Assembly (NCBI GenBank): GCA_937974845.1
Contig: CALJVC010000030.1
Location: 1 to 8,565, forward strand
Length of the DNA: 8,565 bases
Origin: an uncultured Pseudogracilibacillus sp.
Lineage (GTDB): Bacteria > Bacillota > Bacilli > Bacillales > Amphibacillaceae
Direction: 5' to 3'
Below are positions 1-6,144 of the stretch, one piece after another. The translations under genes and the position numbers were made by a program. Every line of letters begins with the position of its first letter. The stretch's first letter is position 1. The notes under the pieces are model-generated. The model ran no database searches. It worked only from the letters and a program-made list of their open reading frames with translations, and was not told the origin of the DNA.

Positions 1-1547
1 GGGATTTCTTCGATAAAAAATATTTCATCTGGTAGCCACCAACGAGCAAATTTCAAATGTTTTTCTAAAAAATAGAGTAAATCTTCCTTGGACACTCTTG
101 CTTCAGGGCGTAAAGCGACGAAGGCGACGGGTCTTTCTTGCCATTTTTCATGGGGTACAGCTACAACCGCTGCTTCGCTTACTGATTCATGGGCCATAAG
201 CCCGTTTTCTAAATCGACAGAGGAGATCCATTCCCCACCGCTTTTAATTAAATCTCCTGTACGGTCGACAATTTTTATAAAGCCTTCTTCGTCAATCGTA
301 ACGACATCACCGGTTTTTAACCATCCATCGACGAAGGCATCTTTCGTTCGGTCATCTTTGTAATAGGAATCAGCTATCCATGGACCTTGTAAAAGCATTT
401 CTCCATAGCTTTTTCCATCGAAGGGAATTTCCTTTCCTTCATCGTCTACAGCCTTCACCTTTAAGCAAGGAACCAGTAATCCTTGGGTAGCTTTATATTT
501 AAGCTTTTCTTCAGCAGAGAGGTCTTCCTGGTAACTTTTTAAACGGCTTACGGTCACTAAAGGACTTGTTTCAGTCATTCCATAGGCATGTAAGAAAGGT
601 ATTCCATACGTTATTTCAAACTTTCTAATCATTTCCATTGGGGCAGGAGCTCCTCCACTAATTAATGCCCGGAGCGATTCTAAATTATGTTTTCCTTCTT
701 CTAGAACTTTAAGAAGACCGAGCCAGATGGTCGGTACTCCAGCTGTGATTGTTACTTTCTCTTTTTCGATTAAATCAGCGATAATTGTTGGTGTCATATT
801 AGGACCAGGATATACCTGGGTAGATCCAAACCAAGTTGCAGCGAAAGGAATTCCCCAAGCATTGACATGGAACATCGGTACAACTGGTAACATTCTATCT
901 TTTTCAGATAGAGCAAGAGTATCGGCATGCCCCGCTGTTAAACAATGGAGTACAATCCCGCGGTGGCTGTATAAGACCCCTTTGGGTAACCCGGTTGTCG
1001 CCGAAGTATAACATAGACCTGCAGGATCGTTCTCCTCAATATTTTGACTAAATTGAAAGTTTTCATCACCTTCATTAATAAGAGATTCATAGGAGTAAAG
1101 GGGCTTTAAGGAAGAGCTAGGTATATCATAGTCATCTGACATAACTATAAAAGCTTTAACCGTTTTTAAATCATCCTTTATTTTCTCAATAATCGGTAGT
1201 AAATCTATATCGATGAGGAGCACTTTATCTTCTGCATGGTTAATAATATAGCTGATATGCTCTGTAGAAAGACGAATATTAATGGTATGTAAGACAGCTC
1301 CGATAGCCGGGATTCCAAAATAAGCTTCTAGATGACGATGATGATTCCAAGCAAAGGTGCCGACTCTATCTCCTTTTTTAACACCTAATTTTGTTAACAC
1401 ACTAGATAAAGCTCGAGTTCTTTTAGCCATTTCACGATAGTTGTATCTAAAGATTCCTGTATGGGTTCGTGAAATAATTTCTTTATTCGGGAAAAATTTT
1501 TCTGCCCTTTCAATTAATGATACTAAGGATAGTTGGGTATCCATCAT
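1..1547 (-). CDS. AMP-forming acyl-CoA synthetase (fatty-acid--CoA ligase), 3' end cut by window edge
   Basis: The frame is open from an ATG at 1547 (a second ATG follows at 1544) to the window edge, giving 515 codons. GAAAGGAG at 1557-1564 is a good ribosome-binding site nine bases before the ATG. The protein belongs to the ANL adenylate-forming superfamily: it would activate a medium or long carboxylic acid with ATP to an acyl-AMP, then transfer it to CoA in the cytoplasm. Visible core motifs are the phosphate loop YTSATTGLPKG (180-190), PMFHVNAWG (224-232), YGMTET (322-327), WLKTGD (409-414) and DRTGDLIKSGGEWIS (428-442), the last holding the hinge region. The C-terminal segment with the usual catalytic lysine (PKT-x-GK type) lies just beyond the edge, so about 15-30 residues are missing. 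The phosphate loop has Ala183 where Gly is usual. The exact acyl substrate cannot be read from sequence. It lies 84 bases downstream of the racemase-like gene on the same strand and is probably co-transcribed with it. Confidence 0.93.
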   Translation of the reverse strand, partial: MMDTQLSLVSLIERAEKFFPNKEIISRTHTGIFRYNYREMAKRTRALSSVLTKLGVKKGDRVGTFAWNHHRHLEAYFGIPAIGAVLHTINIRLSTEHISYIINHAEDKVLLIDIDLLPIIEKIKDDLKTVKAFIVMSDDYDIPSSSLKPLYSYESLINEGDENFQFSQNIEENDPAGLCYTSATTGLPKGVLYSHRGIVLHCLTAGHADTLALSEKDRMLPVVPMFHVNAWGIPFAATWFGSTQVYPGPNMTPTIIADLIEKEKVTITAGVPTIWLGLLKVLEEGKHNLESLRALISGGAPAPMEMIRKFEITYGIPFLHAYGMTETSPLVTVSRLKSYQEDLSAEEKLKYKATQGLLVPCLKVKAVDDEGKEIPFDGKSYGEMLLQGPWIADSYYKDDRTKDAFVDGWLKTGDVVTIDEEGFIKIVDRTGDLIKSGGEWISSVDLENGLMAHESVSEAAVVAVPHEKWQERPVAFVALRPEARVSKEDLLYFLEKHLKFARWWLPDEIFFIEEI

Positions 1548-1631
1548 AGGTATCGGCTCCTTTCAACCGTAAGTTTTTATAAAATCTCTCTTTCATAGGA
1601 GAAATAGTTGGTGAATCTCATTATTAATGCA

Positions 1632-2729
1632 TTAAGGTTTTCTATTAGGAGCTAGGCTTTTAATTTGAGCGGGTGTGTTAGATAATTTAATCGCTGGTCC
1701 AATATGTGTAAAAGTGTCTCCCTTGTCATCTGTGACAGGAAGAATCATCTCCCTAGCGAGGATTTGTGGGTGTTCTTTAACTTCAGAAAACGTAAGGATA
1801 GGCGTCACACAAGCATCTAGGGGTTCAAAAAGTTCAGTCCATTCTTGTAATGTTTTCGTTTTTATAATAGTTTGAATTTCGTCTTTCATTTTTTCTTGTA
1901 CATGTTTTGGCTGGAATTGCTTGTCGATGAGATCAGGGCGACCGATCTTTTCACAAAAGATTTTCCAAAATTTCTCTTCCACCGCTCCGACGGCTAAGTA
2001 ACGACTATCTTTTGTTTCATAAATGTAATAGTAGGCAACGCCTCCGTCCAGCATTTGTTCAGCCCGTTGAGGTTCTTCTGCTCCATTAAGGTAGCCAGGG
2101 AGAAGGGTTTGCAACCAGCTTAATACTCCATCGAGCATGCTAATATCGACGAATTGCCCTTCACCTGTACGTTCACGGTGAAATAAAGCTAACAAAATAC
2201 CGATAATAGCCGGTTGAGCACCGCCACCGATATCAGCAATGGTTGTCGCTGGTATAACAGGTGGTTGGTCGCTTCGCCCCATAAGTTGTAATAAGCCACT
2301 ATAACCGATAAAATTTAAATCATGACCGGGCTTTTCCTTAAAAGGACCGGTTTGTCCGTAACCAGTAATAGCGCAGTAAATAAGACTTTCGTTTTCTCTT
2401 TTTAATTTTTCATAGTCTAATCCTAAACGTTCCATTACACCCGGACGAAAGGATTCAACGACGACGTCGGCTTCTTTTACTAGGTTTAAGAAAGTTTGAC
2501 GATCCTTTTCTTCTTTTAAATTTAAAGTTATGGATGTTTTGTTTCGGTTTAACGATTGGAACATGGCACCTTCTCCATTAATCAACGGACCAAAATCTCG
2601 AGCATAATCACCGAGGAAAGGATCTTCAATTTTGATGACTTCTGCGCCGAAGTCAGCTAGTACCATCGTTGCAAAGGGTCCTGGTAATAAACGGGTTAAG
2701 TCAAGAACGCGTATATTTTGTAATGGCAA
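1632..2729 (-). CDS. CaiB/BaiF family protein, alpha-methylacyl-CoA racemase-like
   Basis: A complete 365-residue protein of the class III CoA-transferase family. The start is a TTG at 2729, chosen because the family N-terminus (RVLDLTRLLPGPFATMVLAD, residues 7-26) begins right there and an AGGAAAG ribosome-binding site lies upstream at about 2737-2743. GHDLNF (135-140), IADIGGG (164-170), an RERTGEGQ-VD segment (185-195) and AVGAVEEKFW (246-255) point to the racemase branch rather than to formyl- or carnitine-CoA transferases. His136, Asp166 and Glu251 are spaced exactly as the active-site His126, Asp156 and Glu241 that I recall for the Mycobacterium tuberculosis racemase MCR. The expected reaction is interconversion of (2R)- and (2S)-2-methylacyl-CoA thioesters, which lets methyl-branched chains enter beta-oxidation. 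CoA transfer between acids remains possible. Gene order (TetR regulator, this gene, acyl-CoA synthetase) supports a catabolic acyl-CoA operon. Confidence 0.9.
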   Translation of the reverse strand: MPLQNIRVLDLTRLLPGPFATMVLADFGAEVIKIEDPFLGDYARDFGPLINGEGAMFQSLNRNKTSITLNLKEEKDRQTFLNLVKEADVVVESFRPGVMERLGLDYEKLKRENESLIYCAITGYGQTGPFKEKPGHDLNFIGYSGLLQLMGRSDQPPVIPATTIADIGGGAQPAIIGILLALFHRERTGEGQFVDISMLDGVLSWLQTLLPGYLNGAEEPQRAEQMLDGGVAYYYIYETKDSRYLAVGAVEEKFWKIFCEKIGRPDLIDKQFQPKHVQEKMKDEIQTIIKTKTLQEWTELFEPLDACVTPILTFSEVKEHPQILAREMILPVTDDKGDTFTHIGPAIKLSNTPAQIKSLAPNRKP

Positions 2730-2836
2730 TGGAAATCTTTCCTTTCTATTAAAATATTTATAAATTAGCTTTAGGTTCTTTTTTGTTAAATTAGGGATAA
2801 AGCTTAGTATAAATTTTTAATATTTATAAAAGTTGA

Positions 2837-2874
2837 TTAACCATAACTTTTAAAATTCATACTCTTTCCTCCTT
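2837..2874 (-). other. Orphan ribosome-binding site with a seven-codon ORF
   Basis: Twelve bases after the TetR stop codon comes a near-perfect Shine-Dalgarno sequence, AAGGAGG (2868-2874), seven bases before an ATG at 2860. The reading frame codes for MNFKSYG and then stops at 2837-2839. The roughly 100 bases that follow, up to the racemase-like gene, are very AT-rich and hold no gene I can recognise. The placement is what is expected of the next gene in an operon, so this could be the start of a deleted or decayed gene. It could also be a short leader peptide influencing the racemase-like gene. Sequence alone cannot decide between these. Confidence 0.5.
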
Positions 2875-2886
2875 AAGAAAATCGAA

Positions 2887-3477
2887 TTATCTAACGATGC
2901 GCAATAAATAATCTGTAACCGCTTCCAAAAAGTTCGGAATTGATTTGCTTTTTGGAAAATCATACCATTGACTTACCCAATTCATTGCACCAAGTAAGAG
3001 ATTGCGGGCAATTTTTACATCTTCTTTTGGAAGGGAGAAAAGCTTTTGTTCTACTCCTTCGTGTATTACTTCATCATAAATCTGTGCATACTTTTCTCTC
3101 AGGCGAAAAATTTCTTCTTGTTGCTCGGTTGAGAAAATGTCGTCAGGTTTTACCATGAGTTTGAAGCCGGATTGATTACGTATTAAATCGTGTAAATGTT
3201 GTTGGATCATTTTCTTTAACTTGTTGATTGGGGATTCTGAGGAGTTTCGAAGTTTTTTTGCTTTACTAATCCCTTCGTTTAAAAGGATGATTTGACTTTC
3301 GTATACTAGCTCTTGTTTATCTTTAAAATAATAATATAGGGCTCCTTTCGTCATTAATAAATGGGAAGCAATCTCTTCCATTGTCGTACCGTGATAACCT
3401 TTATCTTCTAAAAGTGTTAAGGCTGATTGTAGGATTTCTTCTTTCTTTTTTTGCTTCTTTTTCTTTCGCAGAGACAT
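2887..3477 (-). CDS. TetR/AcrR-family transcriptional regulator
   Basis: A complete 196-residue protein starting at ATG 3477, with AGAGGAGGG (3484-3492) six bases upstream. The N-terminus is very lysine-rich. Residues 13-60 form the TetR DNA-binding domain, with the helix-turn-helix in the segment GYHGTTMEEIASHL (27-40) followed by MTKGALYYYFKDKQELVYE (42-60), the TetR signature. The C-terminal ligand and dimer domain contains NWVSQWYDF (166-174), resembling the WxxxWY segment of TetR proteins that respond to acyl-CoA or steroid-CoA esters. It is the first gene of an operon with a racemase-like protein and an acyl-CoA synthetase, so it is likely a local repressor that senses an acyl-CoA or a related lipid and also represses itself. 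The ligand and operator are inferred, not seen. It is transcribed away from the NAD(P)HX repair gene, and could also affect that promoter. Confidence 0.93.
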   Translation of the reverse strand: MSLRKKKKQKKKEEILQSALTLLEDKGYHGTTMEEIASHLLMTKGALYYYFKDKQELVYESQIILLNEGISKAKKLRNSSESPINKLKKMIQQHLHDLIRNQSGFKLMVKPDDIFSTEQQEEIFRLREKYAQIYDEVIHEGVEQKLFSLPKEDVKIARNLLLGAMNWVSQWYDFPKSKSIPNFLEAVTDYLLRIVR

Positions 3478-3492
3478 AAGGAACCCTCCTCT

Positions 3493-3507
3493 TTGAAAGC
3501 GTTTTCT
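3493..3507. promoter_or_regulatory. Catabolite-responsive element (cre), CcpA site
   Basis: TTGAAAGCGTTTTCT fits the cre consensus WTGNAANCGNWNNCW at every position, and the stricter TGWAARCGYTWNCW form as well. It lies between the -10 box and the ribosome-binding site of the TetR gene, starting about two bases after the predicted transcription start (near 3509). CcpA bound there would be expected to block initiation or elongation, repressing the regulator/racemase/synthetase operon when preferred sugars are present. Binding is inferred from sequence. Confidence 0.75.
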
Positions 3508-3515
3508 TAAAAAGA

Positions 3516-3544
3516 ATTGTAAAGGTTTAAAATTTGAATGTCAA
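3516..3544 (-). promoter_or_regulatory. Sigma-A promoter of the TetR/racemase/synthetase operon
   Basis: On the minus strand, TTGACA (3539-3544, perfect -35) and TACAAT (3516-3521, one mismatch from TATAAT) are separated by exactly 17 bases. Transcription should start near 3509, giving a leader of about 32 bases before the TetR ATG. A nine-base repeat, TTAAAATTT, occurs at 3527-3535 and 3546-3554, on either side of the -35 box, and could be part of an operator. Confidence 0.8.
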
Positions 3545-3584
3545 GTTAAAATTTAAATTATTTTATTTATCCTTATTCTCTTAA

Positions 3585-3593
3585 TGGTACAAT
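3585..3593 (+). promoter_or_regulatory. Extended -10 promoter of the NAD(P)HX repair gene
   Basis: TGGTACAAT is an extended -10 element (TGn followed by TACAAT at 3588-3593). The -35 position, around 3565-3570 (ATTTAT), is poor, as is common with extended -10 promoters. Transcription would start near 3600, leaving a leader of about 85 bases before the ATG at 3685. The promoter is divergent from the TetR-operon promoter; 43 bases separate the TetR-operon -35 box from the -10 box here. Confidence 0.55.
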
Positions 3594-3684
3594 GAGGGGA
3601 GAAGCAATAGGCTATAGGCGGTAATTAGTTTGAAGGTTTTATTATCGTTCAAAGTAAAAGGGTATTTGTAAAGGAGGAAAGGTT

Positions 3685-5166
3685 ATGTTTGTTTATACGG
3701 CTGAAGAAATAGCCCAAATCGATCGAGAAGCTGAGGAAAAAGGTTTCCCTCTCTTTACGTTGATGGAAAATGCTGGTCGCAGCCTTTTTGAACATATTCG
3801 TAGAATCGTCCATCCAGACCAGTCCTTAGGTATTTTATGTGGTCGAGGGAACAATGGTGGTGATGGCATCGTACTTGCTCGTTACTTACAAAATGAAGGT
3901 TACGAGGTGGAGTTAATTTTTCCACTTGGTGAACCGAAGTCGTCGGTAGCAAAAGCTCATTTGACTTATTATCGATCCTTGGGCTATTCAATCTCACCTT
4001 GGGATAAGCGGAAATCCTATGATTATATTGTAGATGCTTTACTAGGGGTAGGGGCACGTCTTCCCTTACGTTCGGATGTTGCTGAGGTTGTTGATTGGGC
4101 GAATAGTTTAGCGAGTGTACGTATCGCCATCGATTTACCGACAGGGGTTTTAGCAAATAGTGGGGAAGTTTCAAAGAGGAAAGGACTAGGGTCTCCTTTT
4201 CGGGCGGATTACACCTTCTTGCTTCATGGCTTTAAACCATCTCGTTTTCTAGCGCCAGCATCCTCTTATTACGGGTCAGTGGATGTATTATCGATTGGTT
4301 TACCCCAACGTGGAAAGATCAAACTTTTAAAGGAAAAGGAAATAAGGAAGAACTTGCCTAAGAGACCGAGCGATGGTCATAAAGGAACCTTTGGGACAGG
4401 TTTGCTTATTGCCGGTACAAAGGAGATGCCAGGAAGCGTCACTTTAAGTGCTATCGGCGCTATTCGTTCTGGTTTAGGAAAACTTATTGTAGCAACGGAA
4501 AAGGAGGCAGTCCCTATTGTAGCTAGCCATGTACCAGAGGCTACTTTTTTACCTGATGGTCTCAAACGAATTGCTGAAGGTCATTTACCAGAGAAAGTAA
4601 AGGCTGTCGGAATTGGACCGGGATTAGTTGATCAAGCTTTAATAGAGAAAGCCTTAGCGCAATTGTTTACCCTTCCGATTCCTATCGTCCTAGATGCAGG
4701 GGCACTTACGAAGAGAGATTCATACGAGGCTAAGGGACCAGTAATTTTAACACCTCATCCTGGTGAGTTCAGCCGTATGACAGGATATTCGACGGCTAAG
4801 ATAGCTGAGGATCGTATCGCTTTGGCTAAGGCCTATGCTGAAATGAAAGGTGTGACGATTGTTTTAAAAGGCTCTTATACAGTTATAGCCTTTCCTGATG
4901 GAGAGGTATTTCTGAATGAGACGGGGAATACTGGTCTTTCTAAGGGAGGGAGTGGGGATGTATTAACAGGTATGCTAACGAGCTTTTTATCCTATGATTC
5001 CTCGGTAAAACGGGCAGTCACTCGGGCGGTTTATCTTCATGGTCTCTGTGCAGAACAATGGGCTCAAACGAAGGCGGAAGGTACGATGACTGCTAGCGAT
5101 TTTTCCTATCTCCTTCCGCAAGTAATGAAGAAAATAGAGGATATGGAGTCTAATGATTTACGGTAA
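3685..5166 (+). CDS. nnr: Bifunctional NAD(P)H-hydrate epimerase / ADP-dependent NAD(P)H-hydrate dehydratase
   Basis: A 493-residue cytosolic cofactor-repair enzyme, close to the usual length of the fused YjeF/Nnr family. It starts at an ATG with AAGGAGG (3671-3677) seven bases upstream. The N-terminal half (about 1-215) is the YjeF epimerase domain, which interconverts the R and S forms of hydrated NAD(P)H. Its marks are MENAG (27-31), the GRGNNGGDG loop (53-61), VDALLGVGARLPL (116-128) and IDLPTGV (149-155) with the conserved Asp150. The C-terminal half (about 225-490) is the ribokinase-like dehydratase domain, which uses ADP to restore NAD(P)H. Its marks are HKGTFGTGLLIAG (232-244), LTPHPGEF (355-362), VLKG (393-396) and NTGLSKGGSGDVLTGM (415-430) with the likely catalytic Asp425. 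All the key motifs are present in both halves, so both activities are likely. It appears to be transcribed alone; the next gene has its own promoter 222 bases away and I see no convincing terminator between them. Confidence 0.95.
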   Translation: MFVYTAEEIAQIDREAEEKGFPLFTLMENAGRSLFEHIRRIVHPDQSLGILCGRGNNGGDGIVLARYLQNEGYEVELIFPLGEPKSSVAKAHLTYYRSLGYSISPWDKRKSYDYIVDALLGVGARLPLRSDVAEVVDWANSLASVRIAIDLPTGVLANSGEVSKRKGLGSPFRADYTFLLHGFKPSRFLAPASSYYGSVDVLSIGLPQRGKIKLLKEKEIRKNLPKRPSDGHKGTFGTGLLIAGTKEMPGSVTLSAIGAIRSGLGKLIVATEKEAVPIVASHVPEATFLPDGLKRIAEGHLPEKVKAVGIGPGLVDQALIEKALAQLFTLPIPIVLDAGALTKRDSYEAKGPVILTPHPGEFSRMTGYSTAKIAEDRIALAKAYAEMKGVTIVLKGSYTVIAFPDGEVFLNETGNTGLSKGGSGDVLTGMLTSFLSYDSSVKRAVTRAVYLHGLCAEQWAQTKAEGTMTASDFSYLLPQVMKKIEDMESNDLR

Positions 5167-5229
5167 CAGGAGAAAGAAGGACATTTTTTAGAAAGTTTCG
5201 GAAAAAGTCATACAAAAATCCAATTCTAG

Positions 5230-5238
5230 TGGTATAAT
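5230..5238 (+). promoter_or_regulatory. Extended -10 promoter upstream of the lipoprotein gene
   Basis: TGGTATAAT is a perfect extended -10 box (TATAAT at 5233-5238). No good -35 hexamer sits 16-18 bases upstream; the 17-base spacing gives ATACAA. Transcription would start near 5245, giving a leader of roughly 145 bases before the TTG start at 5389, which is long for a small lipoprotein gene. Confidence 0.6.
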
Positions 5239-5262
5239 AAAGACGAAATTTTTTAATAAAAC

Positions 5263-5371
5263 TTGTACTAGCCTTATTAGATTTGTTATCTTTAGATGAA
5301 GTGTAGATTAGTAAAGCTTATGCTAGTGTAAAGGAAGAGTTATAGGAGAAGTTCTATTTTCCTATAATTTT
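5263..5371 (+). promoter_or_regulatory. Structured 5' leader of the lipoprotein gene (two predicted stem-loops)
   Basis: TTGTACTAGC (5263-5272) can pair with GCTAGTGTAA (5322-5331) over ten positions including two G-U pairs. Inside it, TTATTAG (5274-5280) can pair with TTAGTAA (5308-5314). A second hairpin pairs TTATAGGAGAA (5340-5350) with TTTTCCTATAA (5357-5367), with a six-base loop and one G-U pair. It is followed by TTTT (5368-5371) and the ribosome-binding site AAAGGAG (5372-5378). TCCT (5360-5363) could instead pair with AGGA of that site (5374-5377), so the two states would be mutually exclusive. The pairings are found by eye; folding energy and conservation are unknown, and it matches no riboswitch class I recognise. 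Confidence 0.35.
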
Positions 5372-5388
5372 AAAGGAGTGAATGGAAG

Positions 5389-6006
5389 TTGCGTAAAGGT
5401 ATCGTAGTGATTGGATTGAGTCTTTTGCTTGTCGCTTGTCAATCGACGGCCCAAGAGGAAGTGGAAGAGAAGACAAAGAAAGTTTCAGAAGTTGAAACCC
5501 ATGTAGCGCAGGAAGAGGCAGAAGAGCAGGTAGACCAAGAAAAAGAAACGGAATCGAAGGAAGAAGTAGTAGAAGAGCCGGCTCCAAAGGCTAAGTCAGC
5601 GGAACCGAAAGCAAGATCAGCTGTAAAGGAAAAAGAAGAAACGAGTAAGTGGCAGAAACCGAATAAAATTGATGATATGGACCATTTAGAGCAGGTACAC
5701 CTAGCTTATGACATTTTAGAAGCTCAAGTGAACAAAGACTATGCTTTTTTGAAAGACATCGCTTCGAATGAAATGAAAGTCGATGAAAGTAAGAATCGTT
5801 TAATTTTCGATGGCTTTGCACTAGACTTCTTTACTGAAGAGGACTTAGGCGACATTGAATACCGTTTTACCCATGAGGATGAAGGAAAGCTATATGTCGG
5901 TCTTGCATCTGTAGACTATGAAAAAGAGTCGAGTTTTGTTTTAGAGTTTCAATTTATCGAAGAAGAGAGTCGTTGGAAGTTGGCTTATTTAGATATGAAT
6001 AAATAA
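5389..6006 (+). CDS. Small Glu-rich lipoprotein of unknown function
   Basis: A 205-residue protein starting at a TTG; AAAGGAG (5372-5378) lies ten bases upstream. The nearby GTG (5379) and ATG (5382) lead to stops within a few codons, and only the TTG gives a complete signal peptide. Residues 1-17 form a type II signal peptide: MRK, a hydrophobic core, then the lipobox LVAC with Cys17, so it should be lipid-anchored outside the cell membrane. Residues 22-85 are a low-complexity, Glu/Lys-rich linker with a short near-repeat, PKAKSA/EPKARSA (66-78). Residues about 95-205 look like a compact alpha+beta domain, helical at 97-128 and ending in strands (FVLEFQFIEEESRWKLAYLD, 183-202), which weakly suggests an NTF2-like fold. 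I do not recognise the family. It has its own promoter and terminator, so its neighbours say little about its role. Confidence 0.85.
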   Translation: MRKGIVVIGLSLLLVACQSTAQEEVEEKTKKVSEVETHVAQEEAEEQVDQEKETESKEEVVEEPAPKAKSAEPKARSAVKEKEETSKWQKPNKIDDMDHLEQVHLAYDILEAQVNKDYAFLKDIASNEMKVDESKNRLIFDGFALDFFTEEDLGDIEYRFTHEDEGKLYVGLASVDYEKESSFVLEFQFIEEESRWKLAYLDMNK

Positions 6007-6016
6007 ATGTGAATGA

Positions 6017-6046
6017 GGGATGCTTTCGTTTGAGCATCCCTTTTTT
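6017..6046 (+). terminator. Intrinsic terminator after the lipoprotein gene
   Basis: GGGATGCT (6017-6024) and AGCATCCC (6033-6040) form a perfect eight-pair stem with an eight-base loop, followed immediately by six T residues (6041-6046). It starts ten bases after the lipoprotein stop codon. Confidence 0.92.
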
Positions 6047-6054
6047 CGACCGTT

Positions 6055-6069
6055 TTGTAAGCGCTTAAT
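6055..6069. promoter_or_regulatory. cre-like site upstream of the thioesterase gene
   Basis: TTGTAAGCGCTTAAT matches the cre consensus WTGNAANCGNWNNCW except that A replaces the C near the end. Its core TAAGCGCTTA is a perfect ten-base palindrome. It lies 76 bases before the thioesterase start, in the region where a promoter should be. No convincing promoter is visible: TATAGT at 6096-6101 is a possible -10 box without a good -35, and TTGTAA at 6055-6060 could itself be a weak -35. Confidence 0.4.
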
Positions 6070-6144
6070 CAAAAAGTTAGAAATTTCACTTTGGATATAG
6101 TAAGCTAAAGTTATCTTAATGATTCAGTAAGGAGGGTACATAAG

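Noticed and set aside
88..1011. Plus-strand open frames at 88-363 and 727-1011
   Set aside because: They lie opposite the acyl-CoA synthetase, which has all its family motifs in the minus-strand frame; these are chance antisense frames without ribosome-binding sites.
1624..1635. Twelve-base palindrome TTAATGCATTAA overlapping the end of the racemase-like gene
   Set aside because: It has no loop or T run, so it is not a terminator, and I cannot link it to any regulator; probably chance in AT-rich sequence.
3629..3653. TTTGAA/TTCAAA inverted repeat in the leader of the NAD(P)HX repair gene
   Set aside because: Only six AT-rich pairs around a 13-base loop; too weak to call a regulatory hairpin.
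3755..4565. Minus-strand open frames opposite the NAD(P)HX repair gene
   Set aside because: Both domains of the plus-strand protein are intact across this stretch, and the antisense translations show no recognisable domain.
5379..5396. GTG (5379) and ATG (5382) as starts of the lipoprotein gene or of a tiny leader ORF
   Set aside because: The GTG frame stops within about ten codons and the ATG frame after four; neither leads into the lipoprotein frame, and spacing from the ribosome-binding site is too short.
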